NCBI GenBank assembly: GCA_900765115.1
Contig: CAAFQK010000014.1
Location: 1-33,774 of the forward strand
Reading direction: 5' to 3'
Length of the DNA stretch: 33,774 bases
DNA from: an uncultured Collinsella sp.
GTDB taxonomy: Bacteria; Actinomycetota; Coriobacteriia; Coriobacteriales; Coriobacteriaceae
The notes under the pieces are model-generated. The model was not told where the DNA came from and did no database searches. It saw only the letters and a list, made by a program, of their open reading frames with translations. This document shows positions 25,700 through 33,774 of the stretch, piece after piece (the stretch's first letter is position 1; every line of letters starts with the position of its first letter). The translations under genes and the position numbers were made by a program.

Positions 25700-26208
25700 G
25701 CGGACGAGTATAGCGCGGGACACGGTAGAGAAGGCGTTGCCGTGGCTCGCAAGTTGGCGGCGCTGTGCATTGCGCGCGGCGGGTCTGCGGTTCAACGTCT
25801 CGATCGCCGCGCATCGACTCAGCTTCACAAACGACAGAAACCCCGGCAGCTCTTCGCAACTGCCGGGGTTTCCGCGGAAAAGGGGGACATGATCCTCGAG
25901 CGAACGGCAAAGGGGCAAACCGTTTTCGCTCAATTGCTTTATGCCCCTTGCTCGCGGACTCAATCAGTGCGCGCCGCAGCAACACAAAGCCGCTACACCT
26001 GTGACGGAGCTGTGAAGTGGTATCTATCGTTGGTGCAGGCCATGCCAAGGAGTATCCCAAGCTGCCGGCAGATAAGGAACGTCCCTAAGTGCCAGGCTCG
26101 GGTGGGACTTTTGTCCCATTTGACGTTCCGTTGGCCCAGATATTCGTCATGTGCGTCCGCAAACGTGGGACAATGGCGCTGTTGGTTTTACAGACAAAGG
26201 ATGTGCCT
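25700..26208. other. 509-base intergenic region with several hairpins
   Basis: No credible gene is seen. It holds a TATACT -10 box for gluQ (25707-25712, minus). There is a perfect 12-bp stem AAACCCCGGCAG/CTGCCGGGGTTT (25838-25871). There is also a pair of overlapping, mutually exclusive stems: GAGCGAACGG with CCGTTTTCGCTC (25898-25931), and AAGGGGCA (25910-25917) with TGCCCCTT (25942-25949). Finally a short stem TGGGAC/GTCCCA lies at 26103-26118. The DUF2207 gene follows, with AAAGG at 26197-26200 as ribosome binding site. A short repeat motif GGAACGTCCC lies near 26079. Confidence 0.55.
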
Positions 26209-28152
26209 ATGAACGCCCCCGTTGCCAAGACCTGTCGGCAGCGCCGCCTATTCGCGCGATTCGCTTCCGTCTGCGCGCTCGTCGCGCTTGCGTTGTTACT
26301 GCTGCCTGCCGCCGCGCACGCCGACGGCTACTCCATGAGCCAAACCTACATCGGCGTCACGGTCGAGGCCGATGGGTCGTTGACCGTTGTCGAGGGACGC
26401 CAGTTTGATTTCGATGACGACATCAACGGCGTGTTTTGGGAGATCAATGCGGGCACCAACCAGCAGGGCGGCGCGGCGGGTGTCGACGTGCTGAGCGTCG
26501 AGGAGGACGATGCCGCGTTTAACAGGGTCGACTATGCAAACAAAGGCGACAGCGGCGTCTATACGGTTGAGCAGTCCGACGGCGGCGTAAAGATCAAGGT
26601 TTTCAGCCCTCACGAGAGCGGCGACAGTGCGATCTATTACGTGAGCTACACCATGACCGGTGCGGTTATGAACTGGTCCGATACCGCCGAGCTCTACTGG
26701 AAGTTTGTGGGCGACGGCTGGTCCGCGGATTCCGATGACGTCGAGATGGAAGTGTACTTCGCAAATGCCGCTGCCGGGACGGCGGCCGTCAAGGGCGATA
26801 ACTTCCGCGCATGGGGCCACGGCCCGCTGACGGGCGACGTATCGCTCGATGCGGACGAACCCATGGTCACCTACACCATTCCCTGCGTGCATCAGGGCGA
26901 ATTCGCCGAGGCACGCATCGCCTTCCCCAGCGACTGGGTGCCGCAGCTTGCCGCTTCAAGCGAAGAGCGCATGTCAACGATCCTGAGCGAAGAGAAGGAA
27001 TGGGCCGACGAAGCTAACGCCCGCCGCGCCCGCGCCCGCATGATCGCTAATGCGCTTGCCGTGGTTAGCGTTGTCGCGGCGGTGGCCTTTACCGGCACAA
27101 TCGTTGTGCTCAAGCTGCGCCGCCGCAAGCCAAAGCCGCTTTTCCAAGACGAATACTTCCGCGATGTGCCCTCGGCCGACCATCCCGCCGTGCTTTCGGC
27201 CCTCATGAGCTGGAACGAGGTGCCCGATCAGGCATATATCGCCACGCTCATGAAGCTCACTGACGACCGTGTGATCAAGCTAGAACAGGCGACCGTGACC
27301 AAGGCCAAGAAGGGTCTGTTGGGGCGCGAAAAAGAGGAGCAGACGTATCGCGTGACGGTGAGCGATGCGGGCTGGAAGTCGGCCAAGGGCATTGACCGCA
27401 TGGTGCTCAAGGTCTTCTTTGCCGGTGTTAAGCCCGACGAGAACGGCGATCGCTCGCGCACGTTTGACGAGCTGCAGCACTACGTCAAGCAGCACGCTAC
27501 GCCCGTGGGCGACAAGCTCGAGGACTATCAGAACACCGTTAAGGGCAAGCTGGCCGATAGCGAGTACGTTGCCTCGGACGGCATTGTCGCAATGGTGTTT
27601 TGCTTGGTTCTTGGTATTCTGATCGCCTTTGTTCCCATGGGATCCATTTTCTTTACCGACGGCGCACAGGCGAACATTATCGCCGCGATTATCTCGGTGC
27701 CGATTGTGCTGGTGGGTATTGGCGTGGGCCTTACGTTCCGCCGCTTTACGCCGGAAGGTGCCGAGGTGGCGGCCCGCTGCAAGGCGCTTAAGCATTGGCT
27801 CGAGGACTTCACGCGCCTAAAGGAGGCCGTCCCCGGCGATCTGGTCCTGTGGAATAAACTTCTGGTGATGGGTGCGGCGCTGGGCGTTTCGAAGGAAGTC
27901 CTGCGTCAGCTTGCCGAGGCTGTTCCTCCCGAGGTGCGCGAGGCCGACGGTTTCTACGACAATTACCCCTGCTACTGGTGGTACTACCATCATTACGGCA
28001 TCGATTCGCCGCTCGATTCGTTTAACGATGTGTATCACGAGAGCATCCGTGAGCTGGCGTCGAGCTCCGATAGCTCGGGCGGCGGCGGAGGCGGTGGCTT
28101 CTCGGGCGGCGGGGGCGGCGGCGTCGGCGGAGGCGGCGGCGGAACGTTCTAA
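26209..28152 (+). CDS. DUF2207 membrane protein (YciQ-like)
   Basis: 647 residues from ATG 26209; the frame is open further upstream, but those starts lack a site. A signal peptide (about 10-37, ending in AAAHA) leads an extracytoplasmic DUF2207 domain of about 240 residues. Transmembrane segments follow at about 280-302, 459-479 and 490-509, with a soluble region between the first and second. The tail is Gly-rich with repeated GGGGG blocks before a final F, as in many DUF2207 proteins. The family is widespread and its function is poorly understood. A 13-bp stem terminator closes the gene. Confidence 0.88.
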   Translation: MNAPVAKTCRQRRLFARFASVCALVALALLLLPAAAHADGYSMSQTYIGVTVEADGSLTVVEGRQFDFDDDINGVFWEINAGTNQQGGAAGVDVLSVEEDDAAFNRVDYANKGDSGVYTVEQSDGGVKIKVFSPHESGDSAIYYVSYTMTGAVMNWSDTAELYWKFVGDGWSADSDDVEMEVYFANAAAGTAAVKGDNFRAWGHGPLTGDVSLDADEPMVTYTIPCVHQGEFAEARIAFPSDWVPQLAASSEERMSTILSEEKEWADEANARRARARMIANALAVVSVVAAVAFTGTIVVLKLRRRKPKPLFQDEYFRDVPSADHPAVLSALMSWNEVPDQAYIATLMKLTDDRVIKLEQATVTKAKKGLLGREKEEQTYRVTVSDAGWKSAKGIDRMVLKVFFAGVKPDENGDRSRTFDELQHYVKQHATPVGDKLEDYQNTVKGKLADSEYVASDGIVAMVFCLVLGILIAFVPMGSIFFTDGAQANIIAAIISVPIVLVGIGVGLTFRRFTPEGAEVAARCKALKHWLEDFTRLKEAVPGDLVLWNKLLVMGAALGVSKEVLRQLAEAVPPEVREADGFYDNYPCYWWYYHHYGIDSPLDSFNDVYHESIRELASSSDSSGGGGGGGFSGGGGGGVGGGGGGTF

Positions 28153-28166
28153 CGGTCGTAAGCTAT

Positions 28167-28214
28167 GGGATGGGCTTTTCTCGACAGCCGTCGGGGAAAG
28201 CCCATCCCCTTTTT
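28167..28214 (+). terminator. Rho-independent terminator
   Basis: Stem GGGATGGGCTTTT with GAAAGCCCATCCC, then CTTTTT, 14 bases after the DUF2207 stop. Confidence 0.9.
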
Positions 28215-28230
28215 ATGCGCTACCTACGAA

Positions 28231-28276
28231 GACCGTCCCCAGCGACTAGCCATTTAAGAACGTCCCCAACGACTAG
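28231..28276. repeat. Direct repeat of a 19-bp motif, 27-bp period
   Basis: GACCGTCCCCAGCGACTAG (28231-28249) and GAACGTCCCCAACGACTAG (28258-28276) differ at two positions. A related GGAACGTCCC lies near 26079. This looks like a small dispersed intergenic repeat of this genome. Confidence 0.6.
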
Positions 28277-28291
28277 GTATGGCTGCTGGGC

Positions 28292-28933
28292 CTAGACTGT
28301 TAGGTCGAGTTCGTAGAGGAAGCTTTCGCGCGGCATGGCGTGGCGGCGTTCCTCGCGGTTGGCGCGGTGCGTGGCCGTGCGCTTAAAGCCGTGCAGCTCG
28401 TAGAACTTCCACGAGCAGTTGGAGTCGGTGTACAGGTGTGCGCTGGTCGCCCCGCGCGAGGACAGATGCGAGATAGCGGCGTCGAGCAGAACCGTGCCAA
28501 CGCCTAGGCCGTGGACATCGCGATCCACGGCAAGCAGTGTGACCTCGTTGTCATGCGGCAGCGGACTTTTCTCGAGCAGGCGGTTGTTGGTTCGGATGGT
28601 TGTGCGCACAAACGAGAGGTACTCGGCGCAAGCTTCGGGCTCCAGCTCGCGCATCTGCGACAGCAACGCGCGTTCGGTATCCATCCAATGTTCCCTGACG
28701 GCGGTGCCGGAGCTCTGTCCTGCACGCGCAAGCGCAATGCCGCGCGCCTCGCCATCTATAACTGCAACCTGCGAAAACGTCGAGGAAGAAAGGCAGTAGG
28801 CAAGGTCGCACGCGGCTTCGAGGCGGTTGTACTCATCGTTATCCGAGTTGTTGTGCCAAAGCTGCTGCAGGATCAGCGCGATGGCGTCGAAATCTTTGGT
28901 ATCAAACGGTCGGTAGAGAACCCGCGAGACCAT
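28292..28933 (-). CDS. GNAT-family N-acetyltransferase
   Basis: 213 residues from ATG 28933. The C-terminal half has the GNAT acetyl-CoA motif VDRDVHGLGVGTVLLDAAI, then HLYTDSNCSWKFYELHGF with the terminal Tyr. The N-terminal half (YRPFDTKDFDAIALILQQLW) is a typical long GNAT opening. The substrate is unknown. It stands alone, and its start lies 277 bases from purH on the opposite strand. Confidence 0.85.
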   Translation of the reverse strand: MVSRVLYRPFDTKDFDAIALILQQLWHNNSDNDEYNRLEAACDLAYCLSSSTFSQVAVIDGEARGIALARAGQSSGTAVREHWMDTERALLSQMRELEPEACAEYLSFVRTTIRTNNRLLEKSPLPHDNEVTLLAVDRDVHGLGVGTVLLDAAISHLSSRGATSAHLYTDSNCSWKFYELHGFKRTATHRANREERRHAMPRESFLYELDLTV

Positions 28934-29210
28934 GGTGCCTCTTTCTTTTGCGGATGCATATCGAGCACAGTTCTACCACGCCATTGGCATCAAATTATGG
29001 TGCCCCTGTGTTCCATGAACTCACCGTGCCCAGTGCCGTGCCCATCCCCTCCGCTCACAAACTTTTTCTGCACATGCGCCCGTTGCGGGGTGCATCGATG
29101 CGCTCGATGCGCTACATTGAATCAGTATTTTCAATGCCGCTGCGCGAGCGCTGCAGATCGACGTATCACCGACTCACAGAGCACGGCGGCGTACCAGACA
29201 GGAGGACTGC

Positions 29211-30818
29211 ATGGGATCTGATGTGAAGATCGCACGCGCGTTGATCTCGGTTACCGATAAGACGGGCGTCGTCGATTTCGCACGGACGCTGGTCGATGAC
29301 TTTGGCGTCGAGATCATCTCTACGGGCGGCACGGCTCGTGCCATTGAGGACGCGGGCGTTCCCGTAACCCCCATCGAGGAGTTCACGGGCTATCCCGAGA
29401 TGATGGACGGCCGCGTTAAGACCCTGCACCCCAAGGTTCACGGCGCGCTGCTTGCCCGTCGCGATTCCGAGCAGCACATGCAGGAGGCGGCTCAGCACGG
29501 CATTAAGCTGATCGACCTGGTCGTCGTCAACCTGTACGAGTTCGAGAAGACCGTCGCTAACCCCGAGGTCACCTTCGCGGACGCTATCGAGCACATCGAT
29601 ATCGGTGGCCCCTCCATGCTGCGCTCTGCCGCTAAGAACGCCGCGAGCGTTACCGTCATTTCCGACCCGGCCGACTATGATGCCGTCCTGGCCGAGATGC
29701 GCGAGACCGGTGGCTGCACCACGCTTTCCACCCGTCGTCGCCTGCAGGTGAAGGTCTACCAGACCACCGCCGCCTACGACACGGCCATCTCCCGTTGGCT
29801 TGCCGCCCAGGCAAGCGACGTGGCGGACACCTCTGCCAAGCTCGAGATCTCGCTGGAGAAGGTCGACGACCTGCGCTATGGCGAGAATCCTCAGCAGAAG
29901 GCTACGGTCTACCGCTTTGCCGAGGGCTGCGAGAACACCGCGAGCTCGCAGTTCCCGCTTGTGGGCTCCGAGCAGATCCAGGGCAAGCCGCTCAGCTACA
30001 ACAACTATCTGGACGCCGATGCCGCTTGGAACCTGGTCCGCGAGTTCGACGAGCCGGCCTGCGTGATCCTCAAGCACCAGAACCCCTGCGGTTCCGCCGT
30101 TGCCGAGGATATTACGGCTGCCTACGACCGCGCCTTCGCCTGCGATCCCAAGAGCGCCTTCGGCGGCATCATCGCCTGCAACCGCGAGGTTCCCTTTGAT
30201 CTGGTTGAGCACTTCGCCGATCAGAACAAGCAGTTCGTCGAGGTCATCATCGCCCCGAGCTACACCGATGAGGCGCTCGAGCGCATGGCTAAGCGCCCCA
30301 ACCTGCGCGTGCTGGCTACCGGCGGCGTGGACCACGGCGCCCAGGTGGAGCTGCGCTCCGTCGACGGCGGCATGCTGGTGCAGGAAGTCGACCACGTGAC
30401 CGAGGATCCCGCGACCTTTACGTTCCCCACCGACCGCAAGCCCACCGACGCCGAGATGGCCGAGCTCGAGTTTGCCTGGAAGGTCTGCAGGGGCGTTAAG
30501 TCCAACGCCATCCTGGTCTCCAAGGGCAAGGCCGGCATTGGCATGGGCCCGGGTCAGCCCAACCGCGTGGATTCTGCACTGTTGGCCTGCGAGCGTGCCG
30601 AGGACTTCTGCGAGCGCGAGGGCGTGGAGAAGGGCGGCTTTGCCTGCGCAAGCGACGCGTTCTTCCCGTTCCGCGACAACGTCGACGTGCTTGCCGCGCA
30701 CGGCGTGACCTGCATCATTCAGCCCGGCGGCTCCAAGCGCGACGACGAGAGCATCCAGGCCTGCAACGAGCATGGTATTGCGATGGTCTTCACAGGGGCC
30801 AGGCATTTTAGGCACTAG
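29211..30818 (+). CDS. purH: Bifunctional AICAR transformylase/IMP cyclohydrolase
   Basis: 535 residues from ATG 29211 with AGGAGG eight bases upstream. It catalyses the last two steps of purine synthesis: formylation of AICAR and closure to IMP. The N-terminal MGS-like cyclohydrolase domain (about 1-150) shows ALISVTDKTG, STGGTARAIEDAG and TLHPKVHG. The transformylase domain shows RYGENPQQKA, AFGGIIACNREV and the terminal PGGSKRDDESIQACNEHGIA. Full length for the family. It is the only purine gene in the window, so it may be a single-gene unit. It is followed by a large palindrome (30823-30916). Confidence 0.97.
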   Translation: MGSDVKIARALISVTDKTGVVDFARTLVDDFGVEIISTGGTARAIEDAGVPVTPIEEFTGYPEMMDGRVKTLHPKVHGALLARRDSEQHMQEAAQHGIKLIDLVVVNLYEFEKTVANPEVTFADAIEHIDIGGPSMLRSAAKNAASVTVISDPADYDAVLAEMRETGGCTTLSTRRRLQVKVYQTTAAYDTAISRWLAAQASDVADTSAKLEISLEKVDDLRYGENPQQKATVYRFAEGCENTASSQFPLVGSEQIQGKPLSYNNYLDADAAWNLVREFDEPACVILKHQNPCGSAVAEDITAAYDRAFACDPKSAFGGIIACNREVPFDLVEHFADQNKQFVEVIIAPSYTDEALERMAKRPNLRVLATGGVDHGAQVELRSVDGGMLVQEVDHVTEDPATFTFPTDRKPTDAEMAELEFAWKVCRGVKSNAILVSKGKAGIGMGPGQPNRVDSALLACERAEDFCEREGVEKGGFACASDAFFPFRDNVDVLAAHGVTCIIQPGGSKRDDESIQACNEHGIAMVFTGARHFRH

Positions 30819-30822
30819 AGGC

Positions 30823-30916
30823 TTTCCCAAGCACCCGACCTTGCCCCTCAAACCGTCGCTTGCGTACATTTAGTACGCGGCGCTCCTCTTTCGGGGCAAT
30901 CTCGGGCACTTGGAAA
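30823..30916. repeat. Large nested palindrome after purH
   Basis: The outer arms (30823-30847 and 30893-30916) pair over about 24 positions with a few mismatches: TTTCCCAAG with CTTGGAAA, CCCGA with TCGGG, and TTGCCCC with GGGGCAA. The centre is a perfect GCGTAC-ATTTA-GTACGC stem. It is more elaborate than a simple terminator and looks like a REP/BIME-type intergenic element. I cannot count other genomic copies. Confidence 0.65.
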
Positions 30917-30919
30917 ACC

Positions 30920-30949
30920 CTTAATGGGATGTTGTTCTATCCCATTAAG
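30920..30949. repeat. Perfect 11-bp inverted repeat
   Basis: CTTAATGGGAT and ATCCCATTAAG around GTTGTTCT, directly after the larger palindrome. There is no T-tract, so it is more likely a binding site or part of the same intergenic element than a terminator. Confidence 0.6.
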
Positions 30950-30989
30950 CCGATCGGTCGCCTGACCGTATCGTCAAAATAATCTCTGC

Positions 30990-31025
30990 AAAAGACGGCT
31001 GCTCCGTTTGGAGGGCCGTCTTTTT
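30990..31025 (+). terminator. Rho-independent terminator
   Basis: Stem AAAAGACGGC with GCCGTCTTTTT around a 15-base loop, ending in a T-tract. It lies between purH and the gene at 31066. Confidence 0.85.
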
Positions 31026-31065
31026 GGTATAAGAGGACGGAATGACTAACACGAAAGGTACAACC

Positions 31066-31773
31066 ATGCCCCAGATTGATGATGCCGAACTGTTTGGTAA
31101 TGCCGAGGATCAGCGTGCGTACGAGGACTTTTGCGCCAATCAGGAGGCGGTCGAGAAGTTCACGCTCGACAAGCCCGCGCTCATCTGCCGTTGGCGCATG
31201 TCCAACAAAAAGGTGCCCATGCTCAACCGTCACATCCGCGCGCTGTCTGAGCGCCTGGTGCAGGGCGAACCACTTACCCATAACATGCTCAGCTGGGCCA
31301 AGCAGCACGTTGAGTGGTCACTTGCCGAGGGCGACTACACCGCCCGCGACGGCGTGCTCATGCTGGTGATCGATATCAACGGCAACGCCGCCATGACGGT
31401 GGGGGAGTACGAGCCGCTGGCCGACACGTCGGCCAAGGCGCTGCGTGCCCGTTCTGCCGAGGCTCGCTCCGAGGCCGACGAGACCGGCGTGGCGCCCGAG
31501 CTGCTCGCCGCCGTCAACGACGGTGAGCTGGCCTTTGTGGCGCCGGCGGACGAGTGCCTGTGCGGCACGGCGACGCTCATCGAACAACTGGCCCAGACCA
31601 AGGGCATCCCGGTCACGCGCGTAGATATTCCCGCGCAGCTTAAGGGCGCGCTGTTCCTGGTGAGCGACGAGCACGGCGTGGTTCCCGCAACCGAGACGGA
31701 GGCCGCCGAGGCCGACGCCGCCACGGTCGCCTTCTTTGCCGACGGCTACGAAAAGCTCCGTGCCCGCCGCTAA
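31066..31773 (+). CDS. Protein of unknown function (235 residues)
   Basis: ATG 31066 is chosen with AAAGG eight bases upstream. An ATG at 31042 is possible, but it would lie only eight bases after a TATAAG box (31028-31033). The protein is soluble and acidic, with an N-terminal helical region (EDQRAYEDFCANQEAVEKF), a middle MLVIDINGNAAMTVGEYEPL, and a C-terminal Ala/Glu-rich segment. I do not recognise the family. It stands alone between a terminator and the two-component genes. Confidence 0.7.
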   Translation: MPQIDDAELFGNAEDQRAYEDFCANQEAVEKFTLDKPALICRWRMSNKKVPMLNRHIRALSERLVQGEPLTHNMLSWAKQHVEWSLAEGDYTARDGVLMLVIDINGNAAMTVGEYEPLADTSAKALRARSAEARSEADETGVAPELLAAVNDGELAFVAPADECLCGTATLIEQLAQTKGIPVTRVDIPAQLKGALFLVSDEHGVVPATETEAAEADAATVAFFADGYEKLRARR

Positions 31774-31952
31774 ATGATTTTTCTGGGACGGGGATTTAAT
31801 AATCATTTTGGTCCCCGTCACCGCTGCGAGTGCGAGGCGGACAAAACGCCCCCGCTCGCGAACAGTTCTGTCACTTTGGCACCGCTCGTGGTGCATACCT
31901 GCAGGTTCGCAGCCATAATGGTGGCAAGACAACCAAGAGGGGAGCGGAATCC

Positions 31953-32624
31953 ATGGCGCTGATCTATATCGTTGAGGACGACGAGCCCATTCGTCGCGAG
32001 CTTGCCGATATCCTTGCCCGCGCCGGTTTTGAGGTTGAGGCCTGCGAATCGTTTGAGCATGTCTCGCGCGATATTCTCGCCGCCGCGCCCGACCTGGTGC
32101 TGCTCGACCTCACGCTTCCTGTCAAAGATGGCCAGCACATCTGCCACGAGGTTCGCCGCGAATCCGAGGTCCCCATCATCGTCCTCACGTCGCGCACGAC
32201 CGAGATCGACGAGGTCATGGCCATGACGCTCGGCGCGGACGATTTTGTCCCCAAGCCCTACAGCGCGCGCGTGCTCGTGGCGCGCATCAACGCGCTGCTG
32301 CGTCGCACCGCGGCGGCCGGCGAGCGAAGCACCCTGGTCCACAAAGGGCTGGAGCTCGACCTCGCGCGCTCCATGGTTACCAACACGCAAACCGGTGCCA
32401 GCACCGAGCTCACCAAAAACGAGCTGCGGATCCTCTCGCTGCTGCTGAGTCGCGCGGGCAAAATCGTCTCGCGCTCGGCTATCATGCAGGACCTGTGGGA
32501 TTCAGATGCCTTCGTGGACGACAACACGCTTACCGTCAACATCAACCGCCTGCGCACCACGCTCGATAAGATTGGCATCAAGGGATATCTGACTACGCAT
32601 CGTGGCCAGGGCTATTCAGTCTAG
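31953..32624 (+). CDS. OmpR/PhoB-family response regulator
   Basis: 223 residues from ATG 31953 behind GAGGGGAGCGG. Receiver domain: acidic pair D9-D10, phospho-acceptor D52 in LVLLDLTLP, T79-S80, K101 in VPKPY. The C-terminal winged helix has LTKNELRILSLLLSRAGKIV and a terminal RGQGYSV. It is transcribed with the histidine kinase gene, which starts nine bases after its stop. The kinase type (short, two membrane spans) points to a BceR-like sensor of envelope stress or peptide antibiotics, but the transporter genes that would confirm this lie outside the window. Confidence 0.95.
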   Translation: MALIYIVEDDEPIRRELADILARAGFEVEACESFEHVSRDILAAAPDLVLLDLTLPVKDGQHICHEVRRESEVPIIVLTSRTTEIDEVMAMTLGADDFVPKPYSARVLVARINALLRRTAAAGERSTLVHKGLELDLARSMVTNTQTGASTELTKNELRILSLLLSRAGKIVSRSAIMQDLWDSDAFVDDNTLTVNINRLRTTLDKIGIKGYLTTHRGQGYSV

Positions 32625-32633
32625 GGGCCGTTC

Positions 32634-33677
32634 ATGTCGTTTGCAAAGTTCTTTAAAGATGCCCTGCTCCCTGTCGCCGTGTGGACCTGCGGTGTGCTGC
32701 TGAGCTGCTTTGTGTTAACGGTCGCCGGCGCGCCCGTCTCTATCGTGGTCGTGGCGATCGGCGTGTCCTTTATCTTTGGCATGCTCGGCATTGTGATCGA
32801 GTACGCGCGCCGTCGCCGCTTTTTGCACCAGCTCGATCGCGCGGCCGAGGAGCTCGAAAGCCCTGCCTGGGTGCAGGAGATGGTACAATGCCCCGCCTAC
32901 GCTGAGGGCGAGCTCGAGTACGAGGCCCTGTGTCGCGTGGGCAAGGCGGCCTGCGATGAGGTCGCGGAAGGCCGACGCCAGACCGAGGACTATCGCGATT
33001 ATATTGAGAGCTGGGTCCACGAGGCCAAGCTGCCCCTGGCGGCAGCCCACCTCATTCTTGAAAACCTGGATGGCAGCGCAGATGACCTGACGCGCGTGGA
33101 TGATCTTGGCCGCGAACTGGCCCGCGTGGAGCGCTACATCGATCAGGCGCTCTACTACGCGCGCTCGGAGGTTGTGGAGCGCGACTATCTCATCCGCCGT
33201 TGGAGCCTTAAAGCCCTGGTGACGGGCGCGATCAAGGCCAACGCGCGCGAGCTTATCGCGGCGCACGTGGCACCGGTGTGCGAAAACCTCGACTTCGAGG
33301 TATTTACCGACGAGAAATGGCTCGAGTTTATTCTGGGCCAGCTTATTCAGAACAGTATTAAATATGCGCGCGAGGACGGCGCGAAGATCGTGTTTTCGGG
33401 CGCGTTGCTGGACGAGGGCCTGGCGAGCGAACGCATCGAGCTCACCGTCGCGGACAACGGCTGCGGCGTGAGCGCGGCCGACCTGCCGCGCGTGTTCGAG
33501 AAGGGTTTTACCGGCGATAACGGCCGCACCACCAAGCGCGCAACGGGCATCGGCCTCTACCTGGTGGCACGCCTGTGCTCCAAGATGGGCATCGACGTCA
33601 CCGCGGCATCCGAGCCCGGCGAAGGCTTCGTCGTAACATTCGCCTTCTCAACCAACAAGTTCCAGTATTTCGAGTAA
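32634..33677 (+). CDS. Intramembrane-sensing histidine kinase (BceS-like)
   Basis: 347 residues from ATG 32634. Two hydrophobic segments (about 10-32 and 36-57) with almost no extracellular loop mark an intramembrane-sensing kinase. The H-box is YIESWVHEAKLPLAA with H129. The ATPase domain has N240 in QLIQNSIKYAR, D274-N-G-C-G and GIGLYLVARL. It phosphorylates the regulator encoded just upstream. Kinases of this build usually work with an ABC transporter that senses antimicrobial peptides; none is in view. The gene ends 97 bases before the window edge. Confidence 0.93.
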   Translation: MSFAKFFKDALLPVAVWTCGVLLSCFVLTVAGAPVSIVVVAIGVSFIFGMLGIVIEYARRRRFLHQLDRAAEELESPAWVQEMVQCPAYAEGELEYEALCRVGKAACDEVAEGRRQTEDYRDYIESWVHEAKLPLAAAHLILENLDGSADDLTRVDDLGRELARVERYIDQALYYARSEVVERDYLIRRWSLKALVTGAIKANARELIAAHVAPVCENLDFEVFTDEKWLEFILGQLIQNSIKYAREDGAKIVFSGALLDEGLASERIELTVADNGCGVSAADLPRVFEKGFTGDNGRTTKRATGIGLYLVARLCSKMGIDVTAASEPGEGFVVTFAFSTNKFQYFE

Positions 33678-33701
33678 CGCACGCGGCAGACGTCCGCCCA
33701 A

Positions 33702-33774
33702 ACAAAAACGTGCACCACCCCCCCCCGGAGCCACCGCCCCTCTCCCCCCCACCCCACACCCACCACCACGACAC
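33702..33774. repeat. C-rich low-complexity tract at the window end
   Basis: Runs of C with scattered A (for example eleven of C with no other base, then CCACCACCACG). No gene is supported. It may be a real low-complexity region or poor sequence at a contig end. Confidence 0.6.

Noticed and set aside
25838..25871. Rho-independent terminator
   Set aside because: The stem is strong, but neither strand has a T-tract after it and no gene ends just before it.
28934..29210. Purine riboswitch upstream of purH
   Set aside because: I could not find the conserved core or the three-way stem layout, and no terminator-like stem precedes the start.

Overview
The window looks like chromosomal DNA of a high-GC gut actinobacterium of the Coriobacteriia, most probably Collinsella or a close relative. 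This is inferred from codon use, from the mix of actinobacterial housekeeping genes (purH, gluQ) with Firmicutes-style surface and two-component genes, and from the very alanine-rich CAP-domain surface protein. No rRNA or tRNA gene was recognised, so the genus is an inference only.

Layout. 1-118: end of an insertion sequence with the first codons of its transposase on the minus strand. 119-6103: a four-gene restriction-modification locus organised like LlaJI, with two m5C methyltransferases, a McrB-like AAA+ NTPase and a McrC-like PD-(D/E)xK nuclease subunit. The first methyltransferase has been decapitated by the insertion sequence. 6160-6408: a broken piece of a phage tail (Dit-like) gene. 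6493-8655 (minus): a large zinc-ribbon protein of unknown function. 8765-15870: a plus-strand cassette of two small acidic proteins, a 1,310-residue SF2 helicase with a C-terminal PD-(D/E)xK nuclease, and a translationally coupled 631-residue protein whose C-terminal half looks like an Argonaute MID-PIWI module. This resembles the anti-plasmid system DdmDE and is the most interesting locus here.

15915-19751: a strong promoter with a 5' UTR hairpin, a 64-residue ORF and a 1,116-residue surface protein (coiled coil, CAP domain, coiled coil, MPATG sortase-like signal). 19785-24611: small accessory genes: a membrane-anchored Cys-rich protein, a nucleotidyltransferase with a small partner (toxin-antitoxin-like), three metallophosphoesterases in a row, and a TacAT-type acetyltransferase toxin/DUF1778 antitoxin pair with its own palindromic operator. 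Two copies of a 44-bp element with 12-bp perfect inverted arms bracket the metallophosphoesterase block. 24689-33677: more stable chromosome: gluQ, a DUF2207 membrane protein, a GNAT acetyltransferase, purH, an unrecognised protein, and a BceRS-like two-component system whose target operon would lie beyond the window. The last 70 bases are C-rich low-complexity sequence.

How it fits together. The left two thirds reads as a defence or accessory island: a restriction system, a phage remnant, a helicase-Argonaute-like pair and two toxin-antitoxin-like modules, with an IS at the edge. The right third is core metabolism and envelope sensing, with intergenic palindromes and short repeats that look like dispersed elements.
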